Shown in pieces: positions 1 through 7,869 of a stretch of DNA of 9,569 bases. How positions within the stretch are numbered: the stretch's first letter is position 1; every line of letters starts with the position of its first letter. Below the pieces are notes generated by a model that was given only the letters and a program-made list of their open reading frames with translations, searched no databases and was not told the DNA's origin. Made by a program: the position numbers and the translations under genes. Source of the stretch: an uncultured Rikenellaceae bacterium (lineage in GTDB: Bacteria > Bacteroidota > Bacteroidia > Bacteroidales > Rikenellaceae); NCBI GenBank assembly GCA_904501625.1, contig CAJGBR010000051.1, forward strand, positions 1-9,569, in the 5' to 3' direction.

Positions 1-517
1 ATCGACGTTGAGCAATAGAATCCACTAACGGATTGCCTGCATAAAATGCTTCGATTCCGTGTTTCCTGAAATATTCTATTTCGAACGGGAAAATAATGAA
101 TAATTTGTCAACCCAACGTCTGAGTAGCTTTACGCGAGATTCTTTCCACGCCCATACCTTTGGGGCAATGTAGTAGAAGGTCTTTATTCCGTGTTTTTTT
201 GCAAATCGGGCCATCGTGAGATTAAAACCCGGGTAATCGATGTGAATAATCACGTCAGGTTTGAACTCAAGAATGTCTCGCTTACAGAAGTCCATATGAC
301 CTTTGATGGTTCTCAGATTCATCAAGACTTCGATAAATCCCATAATAGATGTCTTCTTGTAGTGCATTGCGAGTGCTTTTTCGCCTGCAACATCTACCAT
401 TTTATCTCCGCCCCAGAATCTGAACTCGGCATTGGGATCATACTCCAACAGACCTTTCATAAGATTTGATCCGTGCAGATCGCCAGATGCTTCTCCTGCA
501 ATAATGTAGTATCTCAT
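1..517 (-). CDS. lpxB: Lipid-A-disaccharide synthase, N-terminal part (truncated by window edge)
   Basis: LpxB is a GT19-family glycosyltransferase of lipid A synthesis. It joins UDP-2,3-diacylglucosamine to lipid X (2,3-diacylglucosamine 1-phosphate) at the inner face of the cytoplasmic membrane, giving the disaccharide core. The reading frame starts at an ATG at 515-517 and runs off the left edge after 172 codons, about 45% of the usual 370-390 residues. The translated start MRYYIIAGEASGDLHGS carries the family's GEASGD signature at residues 8-13. Later come a PDVIIHIDYPGFN segment and YYIAPKVWAWKESR, the family's APxVWAWK motif, then AGNPLVDSI near the window edge. The start lies 6 bases after the stop of rlmD, so the two are probably co-transcribed. 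No Shine-Dalgarno site is visible. Identity is firm. The sugar-donor-binding C-terminal half cannot be judged from this window. Confidence 0.96.
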   Translation of the reverse strand, partial: MRYYIIAGEASGDLHGSNLMKGLLEYDPNAEFRFWGGDKMVDVAGEKALAMHYKKTSIMGFIEVLMNLRTIKGHMDFCKRDILEFKPDVIIHIDYPGFNLTMARFAKKHGIKTFYYIAPKVWAWKESRVKLLRRWVDKLFIIFPFEIEYFRKHGIEAFYAGNPLVDSIAQRR

Positions 518-523
518 TAAATA

Positions 524-1930
524 TTAAATCTTGACAAGTTGAATAACATTTTCTACGTGTTGGGTGTGAGGGAACATATCAACAGGTTGGACTTTCGTAA
601 TACGATATTTTTCGGTCAGCAGTGCCACATCACGAGCCTGAGTTGCAGGGTTGCAACTTACGTAGACTATTCGTTTGGGTTGTGCTGACAGAATGGTTTG
701 TGCAACGTCGGGGTGGATTCCCGCACGTGGCGGATCGAGTATTATTACGTCAGGTGTACCATTCTTGGCAATGAAATCTGCATTCAGAACATCTTTCATA
801 TCACCGGCGTAAAATTGCGTATTGCCTATCGAGTTGATTTGTGCATTAATTATTGCATCTTCAATGGCTTCGGCTACATATTCAACACCGATAACTCTGG
901 CACAATCTCGAGCTACGAACAAAGCAATTGTTCCTGTACCGGTGTATAGGTCGTAAACAATATCATCGTTGTTCAATTCAGCAAACTCTTTGACTACATT
1001 GTACAGAGTATGGGCTTGTAATGAATTTGTTTGGAAAAACGATTTTCCTCCAATTTTGAATCTTAAATTATCCATTTGTTCGAAAATGTGATCACGACCC
1101 TTATACAGATGAACATCAAGATCGTTTGTCGAGTCGTTGAACTTTTCGTTTATGACATACATCAACGACGTAATCTCTGGGAATCGGTCTGCTATAAATT
1201 GCAATAGTGCATTTTGACGCTGTTCATCACGGGTTGCAAAAATCACAACAACCATAATTTCACCCGTTGTTGAGGTGCGAATAATCAGATTGCGGAGGTA
1301 GCCTTGGTGGGTACGAATATCATAGAACGGGTAGTCGTTTTCTAATGCAAATTGTTTGATTGCAAGTCGAATGGCATTCGATGGTTCTGCTTGCAAACAA
1401 CACTCCTCAATGTCCAGAATCTTGTCAAAACGTCCAGGAATATGAAATCCCAGTGCATTGAGATCTGTAATTTCGGGATTGTCCATATCTTTCTTTTCGA
1501 GCCAACGTTTCGGAGAGAAGGTAAACTCGAGTTTGTTACGGTAGCGTTCTGTCAGACGAGAACCCAGTATGGGCGTAATCTCGGGAATGTCCAGATGTCC
1601 GATTCTGACAAGCTGATCTTCAACTTGCTGTTGTTTGTATTCGAGCTGTTTTTCGTACGGAATGCTCTGCCATTTGCAACCGCCACAAACTCCGAAATGA
1701 CGACAAAATGGAGCTACCCTCATATCTGATGGTTTGACCATTCTTGCAATCAATCCTTCGGCGTGACGTTTGCGTTTTTTTGTAATCTGTAAATCGACAA
1801 TGTCGCCCGGAACACCGCCATCTACGAATACAACCATATCATTCCATTTGCCCAATGATTTTCCTTCGGCTGCGACGCCGACTATTTCAAATCCCTCTAT
1901 TAGGGGAAGATTTCCTCGTTTTCTTGCCAC
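524..1930 (-). CDS. rlmD: 23S rRNA (uracil-C5)-methyltransferase, RlmD/RumA type
   Basis: This SAM-dependent enzyme makes 5-methyluridine in 23S rRNA (position 1939 in E. coli RlmD). The 468-residue protein has an N-terminal TRAM RNA-binding domain (about 8-63). An iron-sulphur cluster motif follows, CRHFGVCGGC with Cys76, Cys82 and Cys85, and Cys177 or Cys178 as likely fourth ligand. The Rossmann methyltransferase domain shows the SAM loop DLYTGTGTIAL (327-337), the DPPRAG motif (399-404), the catalytic nucleophile Cys426 in YVSCNP, and a C-terminal HTQHVENV with the conserved Glu460. The start is a GTG. An in-frame TAA lies three codons upstream and the next in-frame ATG falls inside the TRAM domain, so GTG is the only good choice. 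The homologous target could be another uracil, because TrmA, RlmC and RlmD paralogues share these motifs. The cluster motif favours the RlmC/RlmD side over TrmA. Confidence 0.9.
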   Translation of the reverse strand: MARKRGNLPLIEGFEIVGVAAEGKSLGKWNDMVVFVDGGVPGDIVDLQITKKRKRHAEGLIARMVKPSDMRVAPFCRHFGVCGGCKWQSIPYEKQLEYKQQQVEDQLVRIGHLDIPEITPILGSRLTERYRNKLEFTFSPKRWLEKKDMDNPEITDLNALGFHIPGRFDKILDIEECCLQAEPSNAIRLAIKQFALENDYPFYDIRTHQGYLRNLIIRTSTTGEIMVVVIFATRDEQRQNALLQFIADRFPEITSLMYVINEKFNDSTNDLDVHLYKGRDHIFEQMDNLRFKIGGKSFFQTNSLQAHTLYNVVKEFAELNNDDIVYDLYTGTGTIALFVARDCARVIGVEYVAEAIEDAIINAQINSIGNTQFYAGDMKDVLNADFIAKNGTPDVIILDPPRAGIHPDVAQTILSAQPKRIVYVSCNPATQARDVALLTEKYRITKVQPVDMFPHTQHVENVIQLVKI

Positions 1931-1945
1931 TTTGAATTAAAATAT

Positions 1946-1976
1946 TTTGCTACAAAGATAGTAATTCGTATTTTTG
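1946..1976 (+). promoter_or_regulatory. Bacteroides-type promoter for the hydrolase-trmD unit
   Basis: The plus strand carries TTTG at 1946-1949, exactly 19 bases, then TATTTTTG at 1969-1976. This is a perfect match to the Bacteroidota vegetative promoter TTTG-N19-TAnnTTTG. The start point would fall near 1981-1984, leaving a leader of about 17-20 bases before the ATG at 2001. Each -7 box lies inside the spacer of the opposing promoter. Confidence 0.7.
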
Positions 1977-1983
1977 TGTGAAA
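1953..1983 (-). promoter_or_regulatory. Bacteroides-type promoter for rlmD-lpxB
   Basis: Read on the minus strand, there is a -33-like TTTC at 1980-1983, a 19-base spacer and a -7 box TATCTTTG at 1953-1960. The latter matches the Bacteroidota consensus TAnnTTTG exactly, and only the last base of the -33 box differs from TTTG. Transcription would start around 1945-1948, giving a short leader before the GTG at 1930. The assignment is by motif only. Confidence 0.6.
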
Positions 1984-2000
1984 TTTTAAATAGATAATTT

Positions 2001-2669
2001 ATGTTGAAAATTGCCGTTTTTACAGTGAATCCGCTTCAGGAAAATGCTTATGTCGTTTATGAACCTCAAGGAGAATGTCTTGTCGTGGATCCGGGTTGTG
2101 TATCAAGTGCCGAAGATTCGAGAATTATTCAGTTTATAGAACAGAATAATTTGTCACTGAAGATGGTTATCGCAACTCACGGACACGTCGATCACATTGC
2201 AGGTGTAAATGCTATTAAGCAACATTTTGGTGTGCCTTTTGCTGCAAGTCGACGCGATCAACAGATTATTGATATGGCTCCGCAGTATGCCAATATGTTC
2301 GGATTTGATCTGGATGCAGCTCCCGTAGTGGATATCAATCTTGATGAAATCTCGGAAATCAAACTCGGTGAGAGCCGGGTTGAAATAGTGGCAACTCCGG
2401 GACACTCTCAAGGACAAGTGACATTTTGGTTGCCTAATGAAAAGGTTATTCTGCCGGGTGATACTCTCTTTAGAGAGAGCATTGGCCGTAGCGATTTGCC
2501 GGGTGGAGACTATTCTCAATTGATGGATTCAATTATCAATAAAATATTGCCTTTAGGTGACAATGTTCAAGTATTACCAGGACACGGGCCTGCTACGACT
2601 ATTGGTCACGAAACTTTGTACAATCCATTTATCGTCGAAGTTATCAGAGGCGATGTAAAATATCAGTAA
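2001..2669 (+). CDS. Metallo-beta-lactamase-fold hydrolase, glyoxalase II-like
   Basis: A soluble 222-residue cytoplasmic protein of the metallo-beta-lactamase superfamily, in the glyoxalase II/YcbL-like branch. Members of this branch hydrolyse thioesters such as S-lactoylglutathione or related substrates, but the substrate here is unknown. The full metal-binding set is visible: THGHVDH at 59-65 (His60, His62, Asp64, His65), His135 in TPGHSQGQ, the bridging Asp154 in PGDTLF, and His195 in LPGHGP. The protein stops where single-domain YcbL-type proteins stop and lacks the C-terminal substrate-binding helical domain of classical GloB, so a true glutathione glyoxalase role is doubtful. It is the first gene of a unit with trmD, 3 bases downstream. 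No signal peptide is seen. The ATG sits 24 bases after a consensus -7 box. Confidence 0.92.
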   Translation: MLKIAVFTVNPLQENAYVVYEPQGECLVVDPGCVSSAEDSRIIQFIEQNNLSLKMVIATHGHVDHIAGVNAIKQHFGVPFAASRRDQQIIDMAPQYANMFGFDLDAAPVVDINLDEISEIKLGESRVEIVATPGHSQGQVTFWLPNEKVILPGDTLFRESIGRSDLPGGDYSQLMDSIINKILPLGDNVQVLPGHGPATTIGHETLYNPFIVEVIRGDVKYQ

Positions 2670-2672
2670 CCT

Positions 2673-3347
2673 ATGAGAATTGATATTCTGACCGTAGTAC
2701 CCGAACTTTTGCAGAGTCCGCTGAATGAATCAATCTTGAAACGGGCTCAGAAAAAGGGACTCGTTGAGATACACATACATAACATTCGTGATTGGACTCT
2801 GGATAAACATCGTACCACTGATGATTATCCGTTTGGGGGCGAGGCTGGTATGGTGATGAAAATCGAACCGATATACAGATGCATATCCGAGTTGTGTTCT
2901 CAGCGTCATTATGATGAGATAATCTACACATCGCCAGACGGTGAGCAGTTTAATCAGCACGAGGCTAACAGACTTTCGACTTTAGAGAATATCATTATCT
3001 TGTGCGGACACTACAAGGGTGTCGATTATAGAGTGCGAGAGCACTTGATTACCAAAGAATTGTCGATAGGAGATTTTGTGATGACAGGAGGTGAGCTGGC
3101 TGCAGCCGTAATTTCTGATTGTGTAGTCAGGCTGTTGCCTGGTGCGATTGGTGACGAGGCATCGGCTTTGACAGATTGTTTCCAGGATAATTTGTTGGCT
3201 CCGCCTGTGTACACACGACCTGCTGAGTTCAATGGTTGGAAGGTGCCTGATGTCTTGACTTCGGGAAACTTTGCCGAAATCGAGAAGTGGCAGGATCAAC
3301 AATCGTTCGAGAGAACTAAACAACTGCGTCCTGACCTTTTGAAATAA
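2673..3347 (+). CDS. trmD: tRNA (guanine37-N1)-methyltransferase
   Basis: TrmD is a SPOUT-class enzyme that methylates G37 next to the anticodon in tRNAs reading CNN/GGG-type codons, which prevents +1 frameshifting. The 224-residue protein shows DWTLDKHRTTDDYPFGGEAGM (40-60), the trefoil-knot SAM region LCGHYKGVDYRV (110-121) and SIGDFVMTGGELAA (131-144), and the linker with Asp168 (ALTDCF), the counterpart of the E. coli catalytic Asp169. YTRPAEFNGWKVPDVLTSGNF follows at 180-200. It ends soon after RPDLL, so it lacks the longer C-terminal tail of the E. coli protein; short versions are usual in Bacteroidota. In proteobacteria trmD sits between rimM and rplS, whereas here it follows a hydrolase gene by 3 bases. 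A strong terminator lies about 90 bases after its stop codon. Confidence 0.97.
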   Translation: MRIDILTVVPELLQSPLNESILKRAQKKGLVEIHIHNIRDWTLDKHRTTDDYPFGGEAGMVMKIEPIYRCISELCSQRHYDEIIYTSPDGEQFNQHEANRLSTLENIIILCGHYKGVDYRVREHLITKELSIGDFVMTGGELAAAVISDCVVRLLPGAIGDEASALTDCFQDNLLAPPVYTRPAEFNGWKVPDVLTSGNFAEIEKWQDQQSFERTKQLRPDLLK

Positions 3348-3434
3348 TGTCAATACACTATACCAGAAGGATACCTGAGTGGTCGCTGTCTGTGATTCAG
3401 ATGATATAATATTATAGTATAATAACAACAAAAT
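3348..3434. other. Intergenic stretch after trmD, no gene found
   Basis: Between the trmD stop and the terminator there are about 87 non-coding, A/T-rich bases. The only structure I see is a 12-base perfect palindrome, TATAATATTATA, at 3405-3416. It is too A/T-rich to be meaningful without further support. No short ORF with a recognisable product is present. Confidence 0.6.
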
Positions 3435-3471
3435 AAAAAGAGCAGCACCGATTGGTTGCTGCCCTTTTTTT
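3435..3471. terminator. Bidirectional intrinsic terminator between trmD and the efflux operon
   Basis: The sequence has perfect arms GCAGCA (3442-3447) and TGCTGC (3457-3462), extended inward by CC/GG around a GATT loop with one bulged T. The hairpin is flanked by AAAAAG on the left (3435-3440) and CTTTTTTT on the right (3464-3471). Read on either strand it gives a GC-rich hairpin followed by a U-run, so it can end both trmD transcription (plus) and tolC-family gene transcription (minus). It sits between two converging genes, as expected. Confidence 0.9.
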
Positions 3472-3488
3472 GTGAAAAAAGAAATTAT

Positions 3489-3525
3489 ATAATGTGAGTT
3501 TGATAAATGATAGAACTCATATTAT
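3489..3525 (-). terminator. Second hairpin at the 3' end of the efflux operon, possible additional terminator
   Basis: A 12-base inverted repeat pairs 3489-3500 with 3514-3525 around a 13-base loop, with 11 Watson-Crick pairs and one G/T position. It overlaps the stop codon of the TolC-type gene at 3522-3524. On the minus strand it is followed by the T-rich run TTTCTTTTTTC, so it could act as a weak terminator or 3'-end stabiliser ahead of the stronger terminator. The stem is A/T-rich, and on the minus strand the odd pair is an A/C mismatch, so the function is uncertain. Confidence 0.4.
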
Positions 3526-4823
3526 TGTAAAATTTTACCGGCAAGATATAGCAATGTTATTTCTGAAATCTTAGCTTGATAGAGTGCTGACAGACGGCGA
3601 ATTTCTGCCGACAGATAACTACGTTGGATTTCGCGGAATTCTATGCCTGCAATACTGCCAAGTCGATACATATCAACAGCTCGGTCCATATTGAGTTTAG
3701 CTGCATCTGAACTCTCCTTCTCGAATGCAATCATTTGTAGATTGTTGCGATAGGTGTTGTATGTCGATGTTAAGTCACTTAAAACACTCAATTCTACCTG
3801 TTTGGTGTTGATGGCATCAGACTCTGCCTGGAGGCGTGCATTCTGAATCTTGCGACGATTGTCTGTGCCATTGAACAAGGCGTAATTCAGTGAGAAACCC
3901 CAATTCAATCCGTTAGTTCGATTATACTTGGTTGCAGAACCAGGATTGTCATTGTAATTGAAATTATATCCGGCACCAAAATTTATCGAAGGAAATCTCA
4001 ATGCCTTGGTAATATTCAGATCATTTTGAGAAATTCGTTCGCCTGTTCGGGCCATAATAATCGAAACATTATTCTCAAGTGCAGAACTTTTAAGATTGTT
4101 GAGTTCGAGATTCTCATCGGGAATGACTTCTCCCTCAACAGATTCTATCTGTCCATTGGGCATATTGACCAATTCGTTCAGAGCAATATAGTTGTTCTTG
4201 AGTATCTCTAACTCTGTAATCAATTGTGAACTATCGGCATTAAGGTCAATCTTGGCCTGTTTCATTTCGAGACCTGAAATGGTGCCAAGTCTGTACTTTG
4301 CCTGAGCTTGATTGTAGCGTGTCATCGATATGTTGAGATATTGACGTGCAGCTTTTACGCGGTTGTGTTGTATGATAATTGCGTAATATTGTGACGATAC
4401 CTCAATGATGAGTTTCTCGATAGCATTGCGTAGTTGTAACTCGCCCTGTTCAAGCAATTGTTTGGAACGACTATGTGTAGCAAACATTGCTCCGCCATCA
4501 AATAATTTCCAATTTAGCGATGCACCTGCACTCAGATTATTGACCGTATTGTCATTTTTAACTTTGTCGTCGTTCTCGTAAGTCAGAGTCGTCTTTGTTG
4601 ATGTTTGACTTTGAGATGCATTTAGAGTGACAGTCGGCAAAAATGGTGAAGGTGTAACATTATTCTGAGCTTGCTGTTTGTCTATACGGGCAATTTTTAT
4701 TGCATAATTATTTTCTAGAGCCAACTCCAGACATCTGTTGAGAGTCAACTGCTCGGATTGACCCATCAAACTTGTCGCCAAGAATGCTCCGAACAATGAG
4801 CAAATTATATGTTTAGTCTTCAT
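3522..4823 (-). CDS. TolC-family outer-membrane efflux channel
   Basis: A 433-residue outer-membrane factor forming the exit duct of a tripartite efflux pump. A Sec signal peptide is visible (positively charged MKTKHI, a hydrophobic core to about residue 19, likely cleavage near MGQS at 20-23). The protein has the internal duplication typical of TolC. LNWKLFDGG (103-111) is echoed by LNYALFNGT (312-320), and YRLGTISGLEMKQA (177-190) by YRLGSIAGIEFREI (386-399). Each half would supply helices of the periplasmic barrel and strands of the outer-membrane barrel. No lipobox cysteine follows the signal, so it is not lipid-anchored like OprM. It is the last gene of the operon, and its ATG overlaps the end of the pump gene by 11 bases, implying translational coupling. 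The length is normal for the family in Bacteroidota. Confidence 0.95.
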   Translation of the reverse strand: MKTKHIICSLFGAFLATSLMGQSEQLTLNRCLELALENNYAIKIARIDKQQAQNNVTPSPFLPTVTLNASQSQTSTKTTLTYENDDKVKNDNTVNNLSAGASLNWKLFDGGAMFATHSRSKQLLEQGELQLRNAIEKLIIEVSSQYYAIIIQHNRVKAARQYLNISMTRYNQAQAKYRLGTISGLEMKQAKIDLNADSSQLITELEILKNNYIALNELVNMPNGQIESVEGEVIPDENLELNNLKSSALENNVSIIMARTGERISQNDLNITKALRFPSINFGAGYNFNYNDNPGSATKYNRTNGLNWGFSLNYALFNGTDNRRKIQNARLQAESDAINTKQVELSVLSDLTSTYNTYRNNLQMIAFEKESSDAAKLNMDRAVDMYRLGSIAGIEFREIQRSYLSAEIRRLSALYQAKISEITLLYLAGKILQ

Positions 4824-7800
4824 TTTTTGTCTCGATTATGGTTATTTTTTTAGAAGTCATATATGAGTAAATTGCAGGAATTACATAAAGTGTCAGTATG
4901 GTTGAGAATATCATACCACCGACAACTGCAATACCCATAGAGATGCGGCTTTCGGCACCTGAACCTGTTGCAAATGCCATTGGTAAAATACCGAAAATCG
5001 TAGATAAACTTGTCATTAGAATAGGTCGCAAACGACCTACTGATGCACTGATTACGGCATCAATGATGTTTAATCCTTGTTGACGTCGTTGATTGGCAAA
5101 CTCAACAATCAGAATACCATTCTTTGCAACCAGACCAACAAGCATAATGATACCGATTTCACTGAAAATATTGAGCGTTTGACCAAATATCTTCATTGCC
5201 AGTAGAGCTCCGGTTAGTGTCAGTGGTACGGTAAACAGAATAATCATCGGATCTCGGAAACTTTCAAATTGGGCTGCAAGTACTAGATAGATCAGTATCA
5301 ACGCGAATACAAAGGCAAAAATCATATTCGATGAACTATCAACGAAATCTTTTGAGTTTCCGGAAAGAGTCGTCTGGAATCGTTCATCAAGCAATTTTTT
5401 TGCAATTCTATCCATCTCTTCAATGCCGTCGCCGATAGTTTTACCTTTGACTACACCGGCCGAAATAGTTGCCGATAGGAAACGATTATAACGATACAAC
5501 TGTGGGGGCATACTGCTCTCGGCAGTCTTTATGAGGTTGTCAAGTTGAATGAGATTGCCCTTATCATTGCGAACATACACATTGGTCAAGTCTGACGGTT
5601 TGTTTCGTTGCGGACGGTCGATCTGACTAAGAATTTGATACTGTTTACCATTGGCTACAAAATATCCGATACGTTGTTCACTCATTGTCAGTTGTAGCGT
5701 TTGGCCGATATTTTGAACAGAGACTCCGAGCATCGACGCTTTATCTCGATCGATTGATACGGTCAATTCCGGTTTAGTAAACTTGAGATTGACATCTGAT
5801 GCATAAAACACGGGACTCTGCTGAACCTCTTCCATAAATCGCGGAAGAATTTCTCGTAAGTCGTCAAACTCTTGTGCTTGGATTACGTATTGAACAGGCA
5901 GACCTCCTCGACTATTACCAAATGTTTGGCGTTGGGATACGAAACTGCGAGCCTCGGTCAGCTTCGAAATGTGAGGAGTCAAGCGGTCGGCTATATCCTG
6001 TTGTGAAGCTTTTCTATCCTGAATATCCTTGAGAATGATATTGAAGTTCGCACGGTTGGTATTACCCATACCGATCATATCCAAGTGGCATATTTGTTCT
6101 GGTACGAGTGAGTCAATTACGGCTGCTACTTTCTTTGAGTATCTATCCATATAGTCGAACGATGTTCCTTCTGTGGCAGTCGACGAAACTGAAACGCTTG
6201 ATCGGTCTTCCAATGGTGACATCTCCGAGGGTAATACTTCCCATAGCCACGCGATAGAACCAAAGAATAGTGCCAACATCGGGAATACTACCCATCTGCG
6301 GCGGAGGAACCACTTAAGTGTGCGTCCGTAACCGGTTGTTAATTTATCGAAGAAATGTTCCGTTGCACGATAGAATCGGTTATCTGTAGCATTTGATGTG
6401 AGTAATTTCATCGAAATCATCGGTGTAAACGACAATGCTACAAAGGTCGATATGATAACGGCTCCGGCAATAACCATAGAGAACTCTCGGAATAGACGGC
6501 CTGTGACTCCCTGAAGAAATACGATTGGGAAAAATACTGCAACCAGGGCTACGGTTGTTGCAATTACGGCAAAGAAAATCTCTTTTGAACCGACAAGTGC
6601 TGCCTCTTTCGGAGCCATTCCTTGTTCGATCTTTGCGTAGATGTTCTCCATCATAACAATTGCATCATCGACAACAAGACCAATTGCCAGTACGATTGCC
6701 AGAAGTGTAAGAATGTTGATGGAGAAATCAAGTACATACATTATAAAGAATGCTCCAATCAACGATATGGGAATCGCAAGTACAGGAATAAGTGTTGTTC
6801 GCCAAGATCGCAAGAATAAAAAGATAATCAATACTACCAGTACAAAGGCTATGATTATTGAGTCAACTACCTCTTTGATAGACTCTTTGATATATTTGGT
6901 ATTATCTTGACTTACTCCTAATTTGATATCCTGAGGCAAATCTTTTCTCAGTTGCTCGAGCATCTTGTACGCCTGATTGGTAATGTCAATGTAATTGGCT
7001 CCGGGTTGAGGAATAATCACTGCCGAAACCATTGGTTTACCATTGCGGCGGAATGCTGAACGTGTATTCTCTGCATCAACAACTGCTTCACCAATGTCGC
7101 GGAAACGAACTACACGATCGTTGTCTTTAAGTATTATAAGGTTATTGAAATCCTCTACGGTACTGAGTCGGCCAAGAGTGCGAATTGATAACTCGGTATT
7201 GGCTCCCTCTATTCGGCCTGATGGTAGTTCGACGTTCTCGCTAGAAATGGCATTGCGAACGTCAAGAGGGGTGATACCATAGGCTGCAAGTAGTTGTGGA
7301 TCCATCTTCATACGAATTGAGAATCGTCTGGATCCCCAAATGTCAACCGAACTTACTCCAGATATTGTTTGCAGTCTCTCCTTTACGTTGACCTCTGCAA
7401 ATTCACTAAGTTCAATCAGCGATCGTGAATCACTCTCTACAGTAATGGTAAATATTGGTTGTGCATCGGCATCAGCCTTGCTTACGGTTGGCGGATCGAC
7501 ATCTGCCGGAAGACGACGTTGTACACCTGAAACTTTATTACGAACGTCATTTGCTGCAGTCTCGAGATCGACATTAAGGTTAAATTCGATTGTAATACGG
7601 CTACTACCGTCACGGCTCACACTCGAAATGGATTTAATGCCGGGGATACCGTTAATGGCAGATTCAAGAATCTCGGTAATTTGATTGTCAATTACATCGG
7701 CATTGGCTCCTGGAAACGATGTCGATACTGAAATAATTGGCGAGTCAACACTCGGGTAATCTCGAACTCCAAGAAATGTATAACTGATTGCACCGAGAAT

Positions 7801-7866
7801 GACAATAAATATACTCATCACGGTTGCGAACACCGGACGATTAATGGATGTTGATGAAAGACTCAT
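4813..7866 (-). CDS. RND-family inner-membrane efflux pump, AcrB/HAE1 type
   Basis: A proton-driven, trimeric inner-membrane transporter that takes substrates from the periplasm and outer leaflet. At 1017 residues it is slightly shorter than E. coli AcrB (1049). Twelve transmembrane helices are expected. TM1 is at about 13-31, large periplasmic domains lie at about 32-333 and 545-845, and helix blocks lie at 334-540 and 846-1003. The proton relay is intact: Asp400-Asp401 in GLVVDDAIVM (AcrB Asp407/408), Lys915 in GLVAKNGIL (Lys940), and Arg945 and Thr952 in GRLRPILMTS (Arg971, Thr978). It lacks the metal-pump (HME) signature, so it is of the multidrug/hydrophobe type. Which compounds it exports cannot be read from sequence. 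The AcrB-like Phe-rich switch loop near 595-610 is short and reads MIGMGNTNRANF, which suggests a different substrate path. It starts 3 bases after the adaptor gene. Confidence 0.97.
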   Translation of the reverse strand: MSLSSTSINRPVFATVMSIFIVILGAISYTFLGVRDYPSVDSPIISVSTSFPGANADVIDNQITEILESAINGIPGIKSISSVSRDGSSRITIEFNLNVDLETAANDVRNKVSGVQRRLPADVDPPTVSKADADAQPIFTITVESDSRSLIELSEFAEVNVKERLQTISGVSSVDIWGSRRFSIRMKMDPQLLAAYGITPLDVRNAISSENVELPSGRIEGANTELSIRTLGRLSTVEDFNNLIILKDNDRVVRFRDIGEAVVDAENTRSAFRRNGKPMVSAVIIPQPGANYIDITNQAYKMLEQLRKDLPQDIKLGVSQDNTKYIKESIKEVVDSIIIAFVLVVLIIFLFLRSWRTTLIPVLAIPISLIGAFFIMYVLDFSINILTLLAIVLAIGLVVDDAIVMMENIYAKIEQGMAPKEAALVGSKEIFFAVIATTVALVAVFFPIVFLQGVTGRLFREFSMVIAGAVIISTFVALSFTPMISMKLLTSNATDNRFYRATEHFFDKLTTGYGRTLKWFLRRRWVVFPMLALFFGSIAWLWEVLPSEMSPLEDRSSVSVSSTATEGTSFDYMDRYSKKVAAVIDSLVPEQICHLDMIGMGNTNRANFNIILKDIQDRKASQQDIADRLTPHISKLTEARSFVSQRQTFGNSRGGLPVQYVIQAQEFDDLREILPRFMEEVQQSPVFYASDVNLKFTKPELTVSIDRDKASMLGVSVQNIGQTLQLTMSEQRIGYFVANGKQYQILSQIDRPQRNKPSDLTNVYVRNDKGNLIQLDNLIKTAESSMPPQLYRYNRFLSATISAGVVKGKTIGDGIEEMDRIAKKLLDERFQTTLSGNSKDFVDSSSNMIFAFVFALILIYLVLAAQFESFRDPMIILFTVPLTLTGALLAMKIFGQTLNIFSEIGIIMLVGLVAKNGILIVEFANQRRQQGLNIIDAVISASVGRLRPILMTSLSTIFGILPMAFATGSGAESRISMGIAVVGGMIFSTILTLYVIPAIYSYMTSKKITIIETKNED

Positions 7867-7869
7867 AGG

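Noticed and set aside
191..469. 92-codon plus-strand frame at the left edge
   Set aside because: It is the antisense shadow of lpxB, whose conserved motifs are clear on the minus strand.
3405..3416. 12-base palindrome TATAATATTATA after trmD
   Set aside because: Purely A/T sequence of this length is expected by chance in an A/T-rich gap; it has no partner site and no clear promoter context.
2154..3431. Several minus-strand open frames of 68-149 codons opposite the hydrolase and trmD genes
   Set aside because: They lie antisense to clearly conserved genes, show low-complexity or cysteine/serine-rich translations with no recognisable motif, and have no promoter of their own.
6622..7684. Plus-strand open frames antisense to the RND pump gene
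   Set aside because: Their translations are rich in serine, threonine and arginine, as expected for the complement of a conserved membrane-protein gene; no family is recognisable.
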